A DNA stretch of 64,000 bases from contig NW_025064892.1 of assembly GCF_019112545.1 (NCBI RefSeq), forward strand, positions 310,001-374,000, read 5' to 3'. Positions 10,801 to 23,100 of the stretch are shown here, piece by piece. A program made the translations under genes and the position numbers. A model generated the notes under the pieces. The model had not been told where the DNA came from. It did no database searches and saw only the letters and a list, made by a program, of their open reading frames with translations. Position 1 is the first letter of the stretch. The number at the start of each line of letters is the position of its first letter. The stretch is from Guyanagaster necrorhizus. Lineage: Eukaryota > Basidiomycota > Agaricomycetes > Agaricales > Physalacriaceae.

Positions 10801-11689
10801 AGGTATGCCTCAAGTGGAACCTAGGACATCATGTGATGTGACTGATCTGTGACTGTCCATGACTTATTAGCAGCCGACTTGGTGTATCCACTTTGTTTCT
10901 ATTGTTGTTGTGTAGAATATATTCTATGGTACTCTATAGAATCCCTGCTTTATCCAGTTCTTCAAAAATATGCTCTGGAATGGTCCAGTGACTCTTATAC
11001 TTCTTTGCTGCCCAAGCAGCCTGATTCCCACTTAATTTCTTCCAATAAGCACCCATGAATCAGATTGAACAGACTGAGAACCTATCAGAAGATAAGCTAC
11101 CAGCTGCTTGAGGAAGAAAATGACACACTAGCACATTGTGAGAATATCAACTATTTCCAATGCCTTGTGCACATTCTTCTCTAAATTGGCTTTCTTTGAT
11201 GATGGTGGATACATTTTATATTTCTGTTTTGCATAACCCCAGCACTGCTCAATAAAGTTAAGTTCATAGTGGAACTTGGACAGAAACAACAGATCAAATC
11301 CTTGAGCCTTAATCTCTGCTTCAAGCTTTGACTCCACATTTATGAAATCTGATTGGTTGAAGAGAATCCAGTGGCAGCAACAATAGGAATAGGAGGCATG
11401 CCCAAACAACATGTTCCAACTGAATACAACACATGAATATGTTGCATTGCAGTTGTGTCTTAATTTGTCTGCTGCCATCAAATCACAAATTTGCTATCTA
11501 ATCTTGCTGAGCTTCAAAATCAGGAAATCAAAGCCTGAGCATTTATGCAAAATAACATTATCTACAATCCCTCGGAGCCAGTTTGGCATTTACTTCCATA
11601 TGCAGGAGTAGATAGGTTTTTTTGTGAAAATGTCACGATTTGTAACATATTTGTCACGTGATATCCTTCGTTCCGCTTGAGGCATACCT
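10801..11689. mobile_element. TA-flanked terminal-inverted-repeat DNA transposon, internally decayed
   Basis: An 889-bp element. Its ends are inverted repeats starting AGGTATGCCTCAAG; the first 20 bases of each arm match at 19 positions. Both ends are flanked by the dinucleotide TA (10799-10800 and 11690-11691), as expected for Tc1/mariner-type target duplication. The minus strand holds a transposase fragment at about 11128-11340 with FHYELNFIEQCWGYAK; its N-x-I-E-x-x-W is the pattern around the last catalytic acid of DDE transposases. A frameshift lower down moves the rest (AYWKKLSGNQAAWAAKKYKS, about 10980-11055) into another frame. The N-terminal and first two catalytic regions are missing, so it is a non-autonomous, dead derivative. 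The inside is nearly free of CpG. Confidence 0.8.
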
Positions 11690-12121
11690 TAGTAGGAGAG
11701 GATGGGGTATGACTTTCAGCATTAATGGGTCGCGGGTAAAAGCAGGCTATGTCATAATCTTATGCATGTTCTCTTCATGACAGCTGATGTGATATATCTG
11801 ATATGCAATGAGTATGTCTAATGAAATGTTGCATGTGTCAGCTGTCTTGCCAAACAATATATCTTGAATAAATTGGAGCCTATTCTGCTTAGATTGATGT
11901 AGATGGCAGGTGGTCCTTTGCCTACCATTTTGTTCAAAAATGCTTGATGAATTACAATGAAAAAAAGGATGTGTTTCATCGAGGATCGAACTTTTGGGAT
12001 TTGATGGAGGGAAATGGCCAAGTGGCATTCGTGAAAATTTAAATTCAGTGTTCGTGGATCGCGACGCGCTCTTTCTGTCTCTTGCCGTGACCACCATTTC
12101 CTTCAGTTCCTTCAGTTCTCT
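11690..12121. other. Promoter side of Swd1 with a possible older transposon scrap
   Basis: From 11747 to about 11975 there is again no CpG, and the minus strand reads openly (for example QDILFGKTADTCNISLDILI). This looks like mobile-element debris but I cannot name a family. CpG returns from about 11980, where the Swd1 promoter should lie. Confidence 0.4.
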
Positions 12122-13893
12122 ATGAACGAAACACTAATTAGTGAGTAATTTCCTCCCGTTGTTGAATGCATATCATTTATTCTTCAGATCCTTTTAATAC
12201 TCTCACTCATCCTACGGCGGTACAAACATCGTTTTATGCAATCGCTTCTTTCGCACGCTTTGACCCGTCGGGAAGATATATTGGAGCTGGCAAATACGAT
12301 GGTTCCGTATCCATTTGGGACCTCGAGACAAGAGCCCAGATACGGACGTTGGATGGACACGTCAAGGCTGTCACCAATCTAGAGTGCGTGCTTGCAACCT
12401 GAGTGTTCACTTCCTAATCTAACACTTGCTCAGCTGGTCAAGGAATTCTCGCTTCTTGCTTTCGTCGTCAAAGGACTGGAACGTAATTATCTGGGACCTC
12501 GCCGCAGACTGGGACCCCCCTCAGCGGTACAAAACTATCCGATTCGATTCACCAGTGTTGTCAGCTTCTTTCCATCCCAGAAATAGGTATCTCAAGCGTT
12601 CGTTCATATTATCAGGAGGAAATTATAACGTTGAAGGTTGCAGTAAAATCATCGTGGCGCTTATGGACACGGGTGATGTATATCTAGTGGATCTTCGTAA
12701 GGAACACCGTTCGCGGGTTGAGTTGGTCGAAGTTCAAGAGGAAGGAGAGGAGGATTCACGGCAGTGAGTACTTGTTTGCGGTTTTCCTCCTCTGGGATGT
12801 CTGATTAGAGGTAGATCTGATATGACAGTTGTCCGATTCGATCCTTCAGGGAGGTATATCTTTGTAGGTACGTCGGCGGGTACCATTTTGGTGTTCAATA
12901 CGAGAACGAAAGTAGTGCGTACAACATTTTTGATGCGTGTTCGCTTGATGAACCTGAACTCCCGCAGATGATTGCGCGCCACAAAATATCTGGGGCGGGG
13001 GTCATTAAGGGTCTTGAGTTCTCGCGAACGGGAAGGTAGTGTCCTGCCCGAATTGTAGCAGCCTGACCTTCAATTGCTGCAGGCGTTTAGTGACAAACTC
13101 TTCGGATCGCACCCTGCGACAGTTCAACGTACCAACGTACCAGACGAGCAAAGACGGAGGGGCATGCCTCGAGCAAGAGTTGGAACCCACACACCGTTTC
13201 AATGACCCTATCAACAAGACTGCATGGCACTCCATGGCGTTCAGTCCGAATGGTGAATGGTTGGCAGGGGGTCGGTGTATGCTCATTATGTAGTGAGGAG
13301 GACTGACCTGTGAAACAGGAGCCGCCGATACCGCAACACATAAAATATATATCTGGGATATATCTAACGATGGCCAGTTTGCGAGCGCCTTGGACGGCGG
13401 GCGGGAGCCGCTTACCCATTTACATGTGAGCCCATCATTGAATCTTCACGTTGCGTAATTTGAGTTGGTCGGCAGTGGCATCCGTTCAAGTCGTGTATGG
13501 CATCTACTACGAGACATGGAAACATCTTGATATGGCACAGTCCAAGTCCGGAGCGATGGGGCGCGTTTGCGGGAGGGTTTGAGGAGGTAGACGAGAACGT
13601 TGAGTATGAGGAGAAGGAGAATGAATTTGACATCGTGAGTGGACATTACTGTTTTTATGTATCAGTCTCGTTTTGAATCCACCCAATAGGAGGATGAAGC
13701 AGAGATTCAGAGGCGCAAGATGAAAGCCGAGGAAGAGGAAGTTGATCTTGACGCCGTTCCCGATGATCCTGCTCAGTTCAGCACGAGACTATCGGTTCCG
13801 AGAGACGATGAGGATTTCACGTGGGCGGACAAGGAGCCGGATGACGACAGTCCGTGGAAGATGAGGATCATTATGGAGAACGATGATACTTAG
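12122..13893 (+). CDS. SWD1: WD40 subunit of COMPASS histone H3K4 methyltransferase (Swd1/RBBP5)
   Basis: Predicted 439-aa WD-repeat protein in ten exons (12122-12140, 12188-12383, 12434-12586, 12644-12763, 12809-12914, 12968-13035, 13083-13270, 13319-13425, 13476-13634, 13690-13893), all phases closing. It starts MNETLINPFNTLTHP, like the conserved Swd1/RBBP5 N-terminus. WD blades follow: FDPSGRYIGAGKYDGSVSIW, SRNSRFLLSSSKDWNVIIWD, then IIVALMDTGDVYLVDLR and FDPSGRYIFVGTSAGTILVF. The last ~90 residues are acidic, with the RBBP5-type tail that contacts other core subunits. RBBP5 homologues help activate the SET-domain enzyme that methylates histone H3 lysine 4, acting in the nucleus. The first exon is only 19 bp of coding sequence. 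The family call is strong; the smallest exons depend on manual splicing. Confidence 0.9.
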
Positions 13894-15006
13894 TACGTCG
13901 TCTGGACTATAATTTCTGTATACACCTTCTCGTGAATATATGCCTGCCTGCATATATTTTTTGGGATTCCGATTGTAACCTGCTGGTGAGTATAGGGTTC
14001 GAATCCTACATATTTCGAGTCTGATCTAGATCCATATCATTAGTATTGTTCCTAGTTTTCGCATTCGTAGTCCAAGTCCGATGGTGTTTTTTTTTTTTTT
14101 TTGTCCTCAGCATTTGATTAACCGCAACAAGTAAGCTAACTACTAAGACGCGGTGGAGGTACAGGGCCTCAGGATCCTCTTTCCCTCTTGTTCCAGTCCC
14201 TCCGTTCTTCCTTCTGGGTTCCCCGGGTGTTTTGGCGTGTAGTGTGGAGTAGAGTAACGGACATGTATGGTATTTTGTGCCCTCGTGGTGGGCTAATTGG
14301 TTCGTTTGATCCTGCGGTTGGCTGAAGCCTGGGGTAGTCCGATGGTGTGTCAGGCTCTCAGCTTTGCACATCGTTGTCGGCCACACACAGGCAGGTTAGC
14401 GAAGCAAATTTTCTTCCAGTGGTCCCTGCTTGATCGGGGACCTGAAGAAAAATGCATTGCTGAATAACTCAAATTTCATACTTCAGATGAGAATTCACTC
14501 CTGCTCGCCGATATATCTCCAACCTCGCGGCATCAGCGCACATTTCCGCCTACGACATGATTTTGTAAGCGACCCTAGCGATGACCTCGGCTGACTTGGG
14601 GCATCGGAGTGAAGTTTTCAAGTGACTAGGTGATACCACCTTAAGAGCCTTATTGCAACGAAATTTTCAGGCTTCTTGATTTCCTGAGCCGATATGCTGG
14701 ATGTTGATGCCTTTATGAAAGGCGTAAAGGTGCAAATAAGCGCAGTAAAGCTTTTGTTGCCTCTTCGCGTTTTGATTTGTGGGAAAGAACTCGAATGATC
14801 ATATGCCTCAAGGTTTTAAAAAGTGTAATTTTCTCGCCATCATACCGAGTGGCCTAGATTTGCTAGAGTTTCCCCCAAGTTCAAGTTACCCCGGTTCTAC
14901 GGTCCGCTATCATCGATGACAGAGCATCTATGATGTCATCGTTTCTTGTTTCCTCACCTCTTACCGTCACAGTCTGACACGACGTCGACCGACGTCGTCG
15001 TTGACA
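13894..15006. other. Intergenic region between two plus-strand genes
   Basis: About 1.1 kb. It holds the Swd1 3' UTR and the promoter of the next gene. A run of 20 T lies at about 14083-14102. A 126-codon minus-strand open stretch (14006-14386) is low-complexity and probably not coding. No RNA gene was recognised. Confidence 0.5.
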
Positions 15007-18000
15007 ATGACGAAGCCCACCCTTGTTCAGTCCCTTCTTGGCCGGCCGTCGCAAACGTATTCGTTTCCTCAAGACAAGCACTACTACTCGAGCAAAGCAA
15101 AGCTGCTTCGTCTTGCCGAAGGCGATGGAGGCCGAGACAGGTATATCAAGGTACCTCATGATGAAGAAAAGCGGAAAAGGAAACGTAGTGCTGGCCACTC
15201 GCAGTCGATGGTGAGCAAAAGCAGCCGCATATTCTATTCTCCCACCTTATCATTACTATGACTTCATCCAGAATTTGATGAGAACAGAAGTCACACATAA
15301 ATCTAATAACGATAACAACGCAAATCTTGACGTATCATCTTTACCAACTGCTACTTCACAGCAGCCGCCATCAGTCGTTGTGCTTAACGATACGACCAGC
15401 GACGAAGACGACGACGACGAGCACGACATCTTCTACACACCCAATTCCTCGCCTAACCCTTCCATGGCCTCAACAATTGTTGCTCCTGTTGTGCCGTTCC
15501 CTGCAAATGCCAAGGTGAGCCGTCCGGTGAAAACCGAAATTGCGATTGCTGTTCCGTCAACGAGAACACCAGCATCGCGATCAACGACATCCCTGTCGTC
15601 AACTGTGGCAACGTCACTTGACGGACACTCCCTCTTTTCTGCCGAGTCAAGTCCGGTGTCCGAATGCACACGTCTTACGACACCACTCAACTCTGATTCT
15701 GGACACGAACCGCCGCGCAGGCTGGTGCGCTCTAATTCCCCCCACACGAAACGCTCTTATACTTACACCGATGAAGACTGGGCAAAGGACGTGCGTTGGC
15801 TGGTCATGCCGGAAGGAGAATCATCCAGGTCGACCAAGACTCCATTACCTCGAACGAAGCCCAAAGTTTTCGAAATATCCCGCTCAGAACACTCCACTCC
15901 TTCACCTCGCAATCATTCTATCTCCCATGTAGCAAAAGTCACGCCCAGTATCATGATGAGCATGACCGCCCTTTTAGAGGAAGACGAGGATCGAGACGGC
16001 CGATTATCTAGACTGGTACATATGAACGAAAATCCTCGGAGCAGTGTCCTTATTTCCCATCCAAGGACAGAACGCGAAGGCTCTTCAAGCCGTCACAGAA
16101 CGCGGCAGTCGGAATCCACTCCATATCGAGAATCTCCCCTGCGGACAAGTCATCAACGCCACTCATCACTGGACAACCAGCTGAAGCCAGCAACTAGATC
16201 TTCTCCCCTCCCTGAATCCATCTTTACTTCGCGTATGCCGTCTATGCCATCCCAAGGAACCCCGGGATTTACGTCGCTTACTCTTCCTCGTGCACCTCCA
16301 CCACCGTTCGCCAGCGGAAGTGGAAGTGGAAACAGGGCTTCGATGTTCGGTGTCATCGGAGCAGGCGATGGTAAGGTTGATTTGACAAAAAGCGGCATAG
16401 CACAGACGACTATGGCTAGCATTGAGGTTGTCCGCGGTCTAAGCGGATCCAGAGGATTCGGAGGTATACTGGGGCGAAAAGAGTCCATCGCTTCCCGGGG
16501 GAGAGGAAAGCAGAGATCGACGGATGCTGTGTTAGGATTCACAAGTTATCGGGCTCCACCAACGTACGTACCTAGCGGCAGTGTGTTGGTGCAAGTCTGG
16601 AGCGTGGGCATCGATGCAATCGATGCCCGGCTAGTAGGAAGCGAAGATACCATCAAGGCGTCGAAGAGCAGCTCCAGCATGAGTAGGAGTGGTAGCATGA
16701 CCGGACGAGATCGGCCAAGCTTGATGAGAACTGTTAGTTTGCGAACTAGACTCGCAAGGACGCCCAGTCATCAGCGAGGACGGAGTGAGGCTGGTGTTGA
16801 TGACCGCTCGAGAGGTTCTGAGTCGTCGGTAGAGGTAGGCTTTGTCCCTGGGCGCAGTTTCGTAGGCCGTGTCCTGGAATGTGGCTGGGAGGTGAGGGAG
16901 GAAGTAGCGAGGAAGGGTGATTGGGTGATTGGCCTTTTGGATGTGAGAAAGGTGAGTTCTGTTCAACTCGGGTTTCCCTCTTCAGATACCAACGTAATGA
17001 TGTTCGTAGTGTGGCGCCTTGCAAGAATTCGTTGTTGTCGATCGTCATCGGATTTACAAAGTCCCTCACCCGCGCATGAGGCCCTCATCCTCATCGGGTG
17101 ACGACGATCGCGATGACCTCTCTTGCCCACCCTTCGCGCGACCATATTCTGATTCCAGAGACTCGTTTTCGTCACGTTCCGTAGTGTCAGGCCAATCACT
17201 TGCCGAATCCGTTTCCCACGAGAGCAGCTATCTATCGCCTAGCGAGCTTGCTTTGTTACCTTTATGCGGTGTAGCGGCTTATCGCGCAGTGCGCACATTT
17301 GTAGCGGTTTTTTCGTCAGCGACATTAACACCATCGGCAACTGCCCAAGGTCCGCTAGAGGGACTAGATTTGACTCCACGATCTCCGAGCAACCATGGAA
17401 ATAGCGCTAGAAGGCGAGCACTGGTGCTTCGGGGACATGACGGCATTGGTGCGATGGCAGTACAGATGTTGGTAAGAAGAGGATGGCGCATCTCTGTACA
17501 TGCTTCCATGCCTTCGTTTTCCGATCCCGAAGAAGAGGTCGAGTATATGAAGCAAGTGGAGAATCGAGTGAGATCCTGGGGAGGTGAAGAAGTCGTATTT
17601 GATGATGGTGATATTGGATCGCTGGGCGAGGAAGGCAGAAGAGGCGCTGTGGTGCGGGTCATTGAAAGACTTGTAGTTGATGGCGACGCATTTGATGCCG
17701 TGCTTGACACTGTAGGCGGCAAGGCGATTTGGGAGATGTCTGAACGGCTTCTCAGTGGCGTTGGTACCGTGCAGAACAGCCCTGCGAAGAAGGGGCCATT
17801 TGGTAGCTTGAGAAAACGTACCCCGCGCAGCAAGGGACAGTTCACGACTCTTGTAGGTGATGTGCCAGAGCGGACGATACCAAGTGCTGGGGATCATTTT
17901 AAAGCTGGGATTCGGTCTTTAAAGAACAGCCACAAGGACGAGGGGAGGAACAATGGAAAGGTTGGATATGCATGGGTAAGTGTTGCACAGGACATTGACT

Positions 18001-18182
18001 GGGATGGAGATGACGTTCGGGAAAGCATTGGTTCTGTTCTGCGCTTAGCACTGAAGGAAGGGATTCGGCCTAGAGTAGGTGGGGATGAGAGAATTGTCTC
18101 GTTTGAAAAGACGCCATCGGTATTTGTCGAAGGTGGCCCCCTGGAAGACGGCGGCACGATTGTGGTAAAAGTGGTGGACTGA
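15007..18182 (+). CDS. Long MDR-superfamily (quinone-reductase-like) protein with disordered N-terminal half
   Basis: Predicted 1018-aa protein in three exons (15007-15210, 15272-16951, 17010-18182). Roughly residues 1-490 are Ser/Thr/Pro/Arg-rich and probably unstructured. From about residue 500 it resembles the medium-chain dehydrogenase/reductase fold: a GroES-like half (VLVQVWSVGIDAIDARLVGS, PGRSFVGRVLECGWEVREEV, GDWVIGLLDVRKCGALQEFV), a hydrophobic LLPLCGVAAYRAV helix, and a nucleotide-binding half with VLRGHDGIGAMAVQML and DAVLDTVGGKAIWEMSERLL. I see no structural or catalytic zinc cysteines, as in the quinone-reductase branch. Ser-rich insertions interrupt the domain. The substrate is unknown, and enzyme activity is uncertain because the domain is divergent. 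The start is the first ATG in frame; upstream in-frame codons begin with TTG. Confidence 0.78.
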
Positions 18183-18657
18183 TGTGAAGATTCCTGATTT
18201 TCTCGGATTCCGTTCTTTGTTTTTCTAAGGACGCATAGTTATCTTATTCGGCTCATATTTACGGACATGTAATACATTCGACCTCTACCTATAAATAATA
18301 ATACATAACATTAGTGGTTGTAACACTGGATACGCTTTTTAGATGTCGTCCGGTTCGGTTGAGTTGTGGAGAAGAGAGAAAGGTTGGGTGGATGTCGAGG
18401 AACAGTCACTGAAAAGTGTTTCCAATTCATTTTGTGTCGCAGAGCTACAAGAGCAAGAGCTTTGGCGAAATCAAGATTTCAGTCACGAACAATTCACGAA
18501 GGAAAGAACTTTTAAGCTTAAAGGCTTGATTGATATGGATGTACAAGGCTCCGCTCATTCGCATTTGTAGGAATGACAATTATACAGATATCTGTGCATG
18601 AAAATATCGATACAAATGGGGGTAAGACTCTACTTATCGTACACGGCGAAGATGTTG
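18183..18657. other. Convergent 3' intergenic region
   Basis: The 475 bp between the stop codons of the MDR-like gene and CTU1 should hold both 3' UTRs. A 75-codon plus-strand open stretch (18343-18570) has no recognisable feature. Confidence 0.5.
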
Positions 18658-20025
18658 TCACGAAGGCACCTCTATAGTGACAGTCGGATTTCCAGATGGT
18701 GGTTTGAAGAAGGGGATAGTACGAAGACTATCAGGAGCCGGGCCTTCGGCCTCCAATCTCTTCCTTGCGCGCTCCGTCTGCATTGTAAGCAATGAGTATT
18801 AGTTTAGAAAACAGCCATGCAGCTAACTTACAATGCCAGAACTAGCCATTCCGCGCTCCAGACCTTCCAGAAGGGTACATGCCTTGCACAGTTCGTTACT
18901 GGACATGTAACCGCATCTCTTGCATGTTTCTGGGAACGATAAGAAGTCAATGAAAGTGCGAATGTCAGAAGAGACCACCAACGTTGTAATTTTTGCGTTG
19001 CCTTGACTTCCTCGCTCACCTCGAATGCCTCCCCAGAATGGATGATATCTATGATAGCGCTCGGCCGGGCTGCTTCAAGGCCTTTCAGGAAGGTCCGTGC
19101 ATGACCCCGGTAGGCATCGGGTGAATAAATGCATTCTGTCGAAAAGTAGTCCAGTTTTTTGAAATAAGCATACCTAAAGACGGCTTTACATGGGAATGAA
19201 AATGTGGTTGTTGAGGTACATACATGACGATTTCTTTCTCGTAGGTATACTTGAAAGGTTTTGAGCGTCGTATAGTGTCTTCTCCTTGCGTACATATCAA
19301 GGTACACCGTCCGAGCCGCGCGATATCTCCTCGCATTACTGCGACGACGCATCAGCATATCCGTCCAACACAAAACGAAAGGATCCTTCCTCACTGTTCA
19401 TGAGGACCGTCTCCGCGATATCATCTGCATTATGGCCCGTAACGATGTGGTCGACGTTAAGCATAGCAGCGCCCCGGTCCAGCGCCTGCCTCCGGAAAAC
19501 ACCACAAAAAGTGCAGTTGTTCTTCCGGCCGACCTCTGCTACGATGGCGTCCATAGTCCACCCATAGAGCTCGTCGTAAGACAGGATCTTGAGGGGCATA
19601 TCATACTGCTCCTGGTTCCGTTTCACTGTCTGAAGCAGCGGCTTAGAATATTTTCCCCGCCAAGGTGAAGACACACCTCGAGTGAGTCATCCCGATAGCC
19701 TGTTATCCCTTCGTCGATTGACAGGAGAAATAGATTGAGGCCGTAATTGTATCGTTCGTTGAGTGTCTTCATGACATATGCCAGGACGGTAGAGTCTACG
19801 CCAATGAGCGTCACAACGCACAGTGAGCCAAGGAACTGCACCTTTCCCTCCAGACGCCCCAATCGCAACCCGATCTCCAGGCTGAAACAGCTTCGATTCA
19901 GTTATCGTATTGTGCACCTCCGTCTCGAAAACATAGAAAAAACATTCTTTGCAGATCTGCTGCCCAGTCTTGGGACGCTTGAGTATCGCCCGCGACTTTT
20001 TGCACAGTGCACAAGTCTTCGGCAT
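18658..20025 (-). CDS. NCS6: Cytoplasmic tRNA 2-thiolation protein 1 (Ctu1/Ncs6)
   Basis: Predicted 353-aa PP-loop ATPase that, with Ncs2/Ctu2, puts sulfur on the wobble uridine of cytosolic tRNAs for Lys, Glu and Gln, using Urm1 as sulfur carrier. Seven exons (19842-20025, 19677-19795, 19395-19629, 19224-19338, 18983-19173, 18832-18929, 18658-18777) close in phase. Visible motifs: N-terminal zinc cysteines CALC (5-8) and CKEC (25-28); the PP-loop SGGKDS (58-63), rebuilt across the first intron; a central CTFC (140-143); [20 protein letters not shown]; and a C-terminal zinc ribbon, CKRC...CKAC, near 284-298. Length and motif order match the family well. Its start lies about 160 bp downstream of the JmjC gene's stop, same strand. 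Confidence 0.95.
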
Positions 20026-20185
20026 GACCGTCAAAAGCAAGGGGAATCGGGAAGTATATCCGTCCAGGTTGTCACATTTTACCGTAATATATATGACTCC
20101 AGCTATAAAATAACACAGTATGCTACAGCGAAATTGAACAAACAGAACCAGGAAAACAAAATGAAATAGCAATGTACATGATATC

Positions 20186-23100
20186 TCACGCAGACGGTGT
20201 TGCCTCTCGATGTGTCTCCTCCTGTCGACAGCAGGACTGCCATGCAAACCACAACATCGATCCTAGTTGAAGTACATCCTCCTTCCACTGTTTATTGTGG
20301 TTCTGTTCACGGAACTCACGAGTCAACTGCTCACATCGATTGATGTTCTCCGGGCTCACATAATCGATTGCCACCTTGACACAGTCCGCCAAGTTGCAGA
20401 CCTATGAAAAACCCCATGAGTAAAAAAAGCATCATGCTTACATTGACGGAGGGGAAGTTCACCTGGTGGGCACACCCAGCTGGGATGACGATGGCCTCTC
20501 CTGGTCGTTGATACACTCGGTAACTCTCTACGTGATATTGCCGCCAGAGCTCCCGACGCAAATCCTCCGTGAGATAGAACTGTTGGCTGTGGATTGGGTC
20601 CTGACCATTGAATCCAAACTTCTGTTTCAGGAACTGCCGTATCGCGTCGTTGTCCTCGCGCCGGTATAGATCCCAGGCAGCACAACCAGGACTACCATCA
20701 GGCGCGGAACATGAATAGGTCATGATATTCAACGCGTCCGCCATATCCATATGCAACCGTGTTGAGCCTTTGCTGCCTTCTTGCTGATTTGACGCCATCG
20801 CATTGTACATCTTGGGTCCTGAGAGAAGGATTAAAACAGCACACGACAGAAAGAACTGAAGACATACCCAAGTCAGGCGAAACCGTGTTCGACGGAAAAT
20901 GCGACGAAATATTCATCACCCCATCCCGTCGTACATAATTGGGCATAGGAACTGCCCGGCAGAAGTCCTCGTAGAGCTCCGGGAACACAGACTGAAAATC
21001 TGAAGACGGTGGCCAATCTTTCAGCTTCCAACATTCATTTCTACCTTCGTACCGACCGAATTCTCCAAAATATTGCCCGACAGTGACTCGTTTAAGGACG
21101 TCAGTCTGACATTCCACAATCAGACACCCTTCGTCTCCGTGTTGTTGGATGAAATACTCCGGAGACCAGGATATCTTCAGCTTGTCTAGCAAGTCCTCAA
21201 TCAAGAGTGGCTGACCGTTCGTCAGATGTACATGAAAGACATTAGCCGTGACCTCTTCATGCTTCAAGCGCTGAATCGGATGAAAAGGGACCAGGTCTGG
21301 TATATTGGTGGGGTTGTAATCATTCGGATACAATTGCGGTTCAGGGACAACAGGGATAAGTACCGACTTGGGTATGAGTGCGTGTGAGAGATCTTGGTCT
21401 TGATGATGCGAATAATTAGTGGGATATTTGATTGTTTGCAGGGTTGGCGATTGAACTTCAGACGATGTTCGGACTGCGCTTTTGTCTGTGTTGGAACCCG
21501 AGGCACATGCAGGCATCTCGGATGCATCACAGCCATTTGACTCTCTGTCTGCCTCCATATTGACAAGTTCCATCGCAACAATGGCGTCCTCCAATTCCTC
21601 CTTGCGAAACCGTGTTACTCGGAGGAAATCCTTGGCCTGGTGTTCGTGGCGCTTATTGCAGGCGAGAAAGAATGGATTTCGGTTCGAGTGTTGCTCCCGC
21701 CGCTGTTGCTGCTCTATGATCTCCACATGAGTAGCTTCAGGAAGGTTCATTGTGAGATCCTCAATTTGAGCAAAGCAATCGGCGCAGGCCTCGCGTCCGC
21801 ATACCCGGCACATCCACGTATTGCAGAAGAGAGACGTCATGCAAGTATCTAATCGACTTGATTTAGTATACGGACCATGGTCTCGCTTTGAGATAACACA
21901 CCACATGTTGCCCTAACTTCGCTTTCCCGAGTTCGATAGACGGTCTCCTTCCGAATGATGTGCTCGTTTTCTTGCTTAAGAATGGGTAACAATGCCCGAG
22001 CAGTAGTCCGCTAGAATTCAATGAGCACTTCGAAATACTTCAGAATCCTGATACCAACCTTTGTGATTCGTATATACTCGTCCGAAAGTGGGATATTCCA
22101 TTCCGTAGGATACTTTATGGTGGGCATCGCACCGGGAGGTATTGTGACGAAGCTCACACCCATGACATTGCCTTTCTCATCCTTGAGAAAGTATCGAACA
22201 CCCTGGAATCGACAAGTATCTCCAGCCCAGCGGCGGGTACATGAAACACAGCGAGAAAACTCCTCAGTCCTGTATCGAGTTGACATGCACCGGGCTAGCT
22301 GCAATTCTGGAATAACATGGCCACTAGTCTGGTTTGTCGGATCTTCGACAAGATACATATGCCCAGCGGCTGTATATATGGTGAGGGACATTAGTGAGAC
22401 AGGTTCTCACGAGAACGGACATACCATCAACAGCCCTCTCTTTTCCTTTCCCGTTCGATTGATACGAAAGAGAGGAAGCAAGTTGGACTATGAAAGTTAA
22501 TTATAAATTAGAGCGCCGAGCAAATACATGGGCGGACTAACTGTTCTGAGCGGTCATTTGAGCCGCTTCACTGCGTTTTTTAGCATTGTATCCGCGTTTC
22601 GATGGGTCTGCAGATGGTGAGATAATGATATGACCAACACAACAGATTCTTTACGCACGAGGACCGGGTTCTGAAGTGCGCTGTTTCTTCTGTTTTTTGG
22701 GCCTGAGAGAGTCGTCCGAATGGGGAGACGTCCGTTTTCCGTTGGACGTAGAGGGCTCGTACTGGGCATCAACTTGATAAGAGGATTGATGGGACATGTC
22801 ATATCCTTGTTGATAGTACAAATCCGAATGCTGCTGTTCGGGCACGGATCGTTTAGTCGCCTGGCGAAGAGAGGGCCTGGCGCAATTCTGATATGCCTCG
22901 TATGAGTTAGAATCGGGATAAGTGGGTGGGCGGCGGCTGGCAGAAGTTACATCTGCGGAAGGCTCCGGTTCGCGGTATTCTGGCTGCTGATATGCAACGG
23001 TATCTGAGTTGCGAGTAAGCACCGAAAGCGTGCCTTTCATAAGGTGGCAACTAACTTTGTGCGGGAAAATCGCTCGTCAGCGCTGTACAACAGAGTTCAG

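Noticed and set aside
14006..14386. 126-codon minus-strand ORF in the gap after Swd1
   Set aside because: Composition is low-complexity (Thr, His, Lys runs), it includes the translated poly-T tract, and the first codon is not ATG. No family resemblance.
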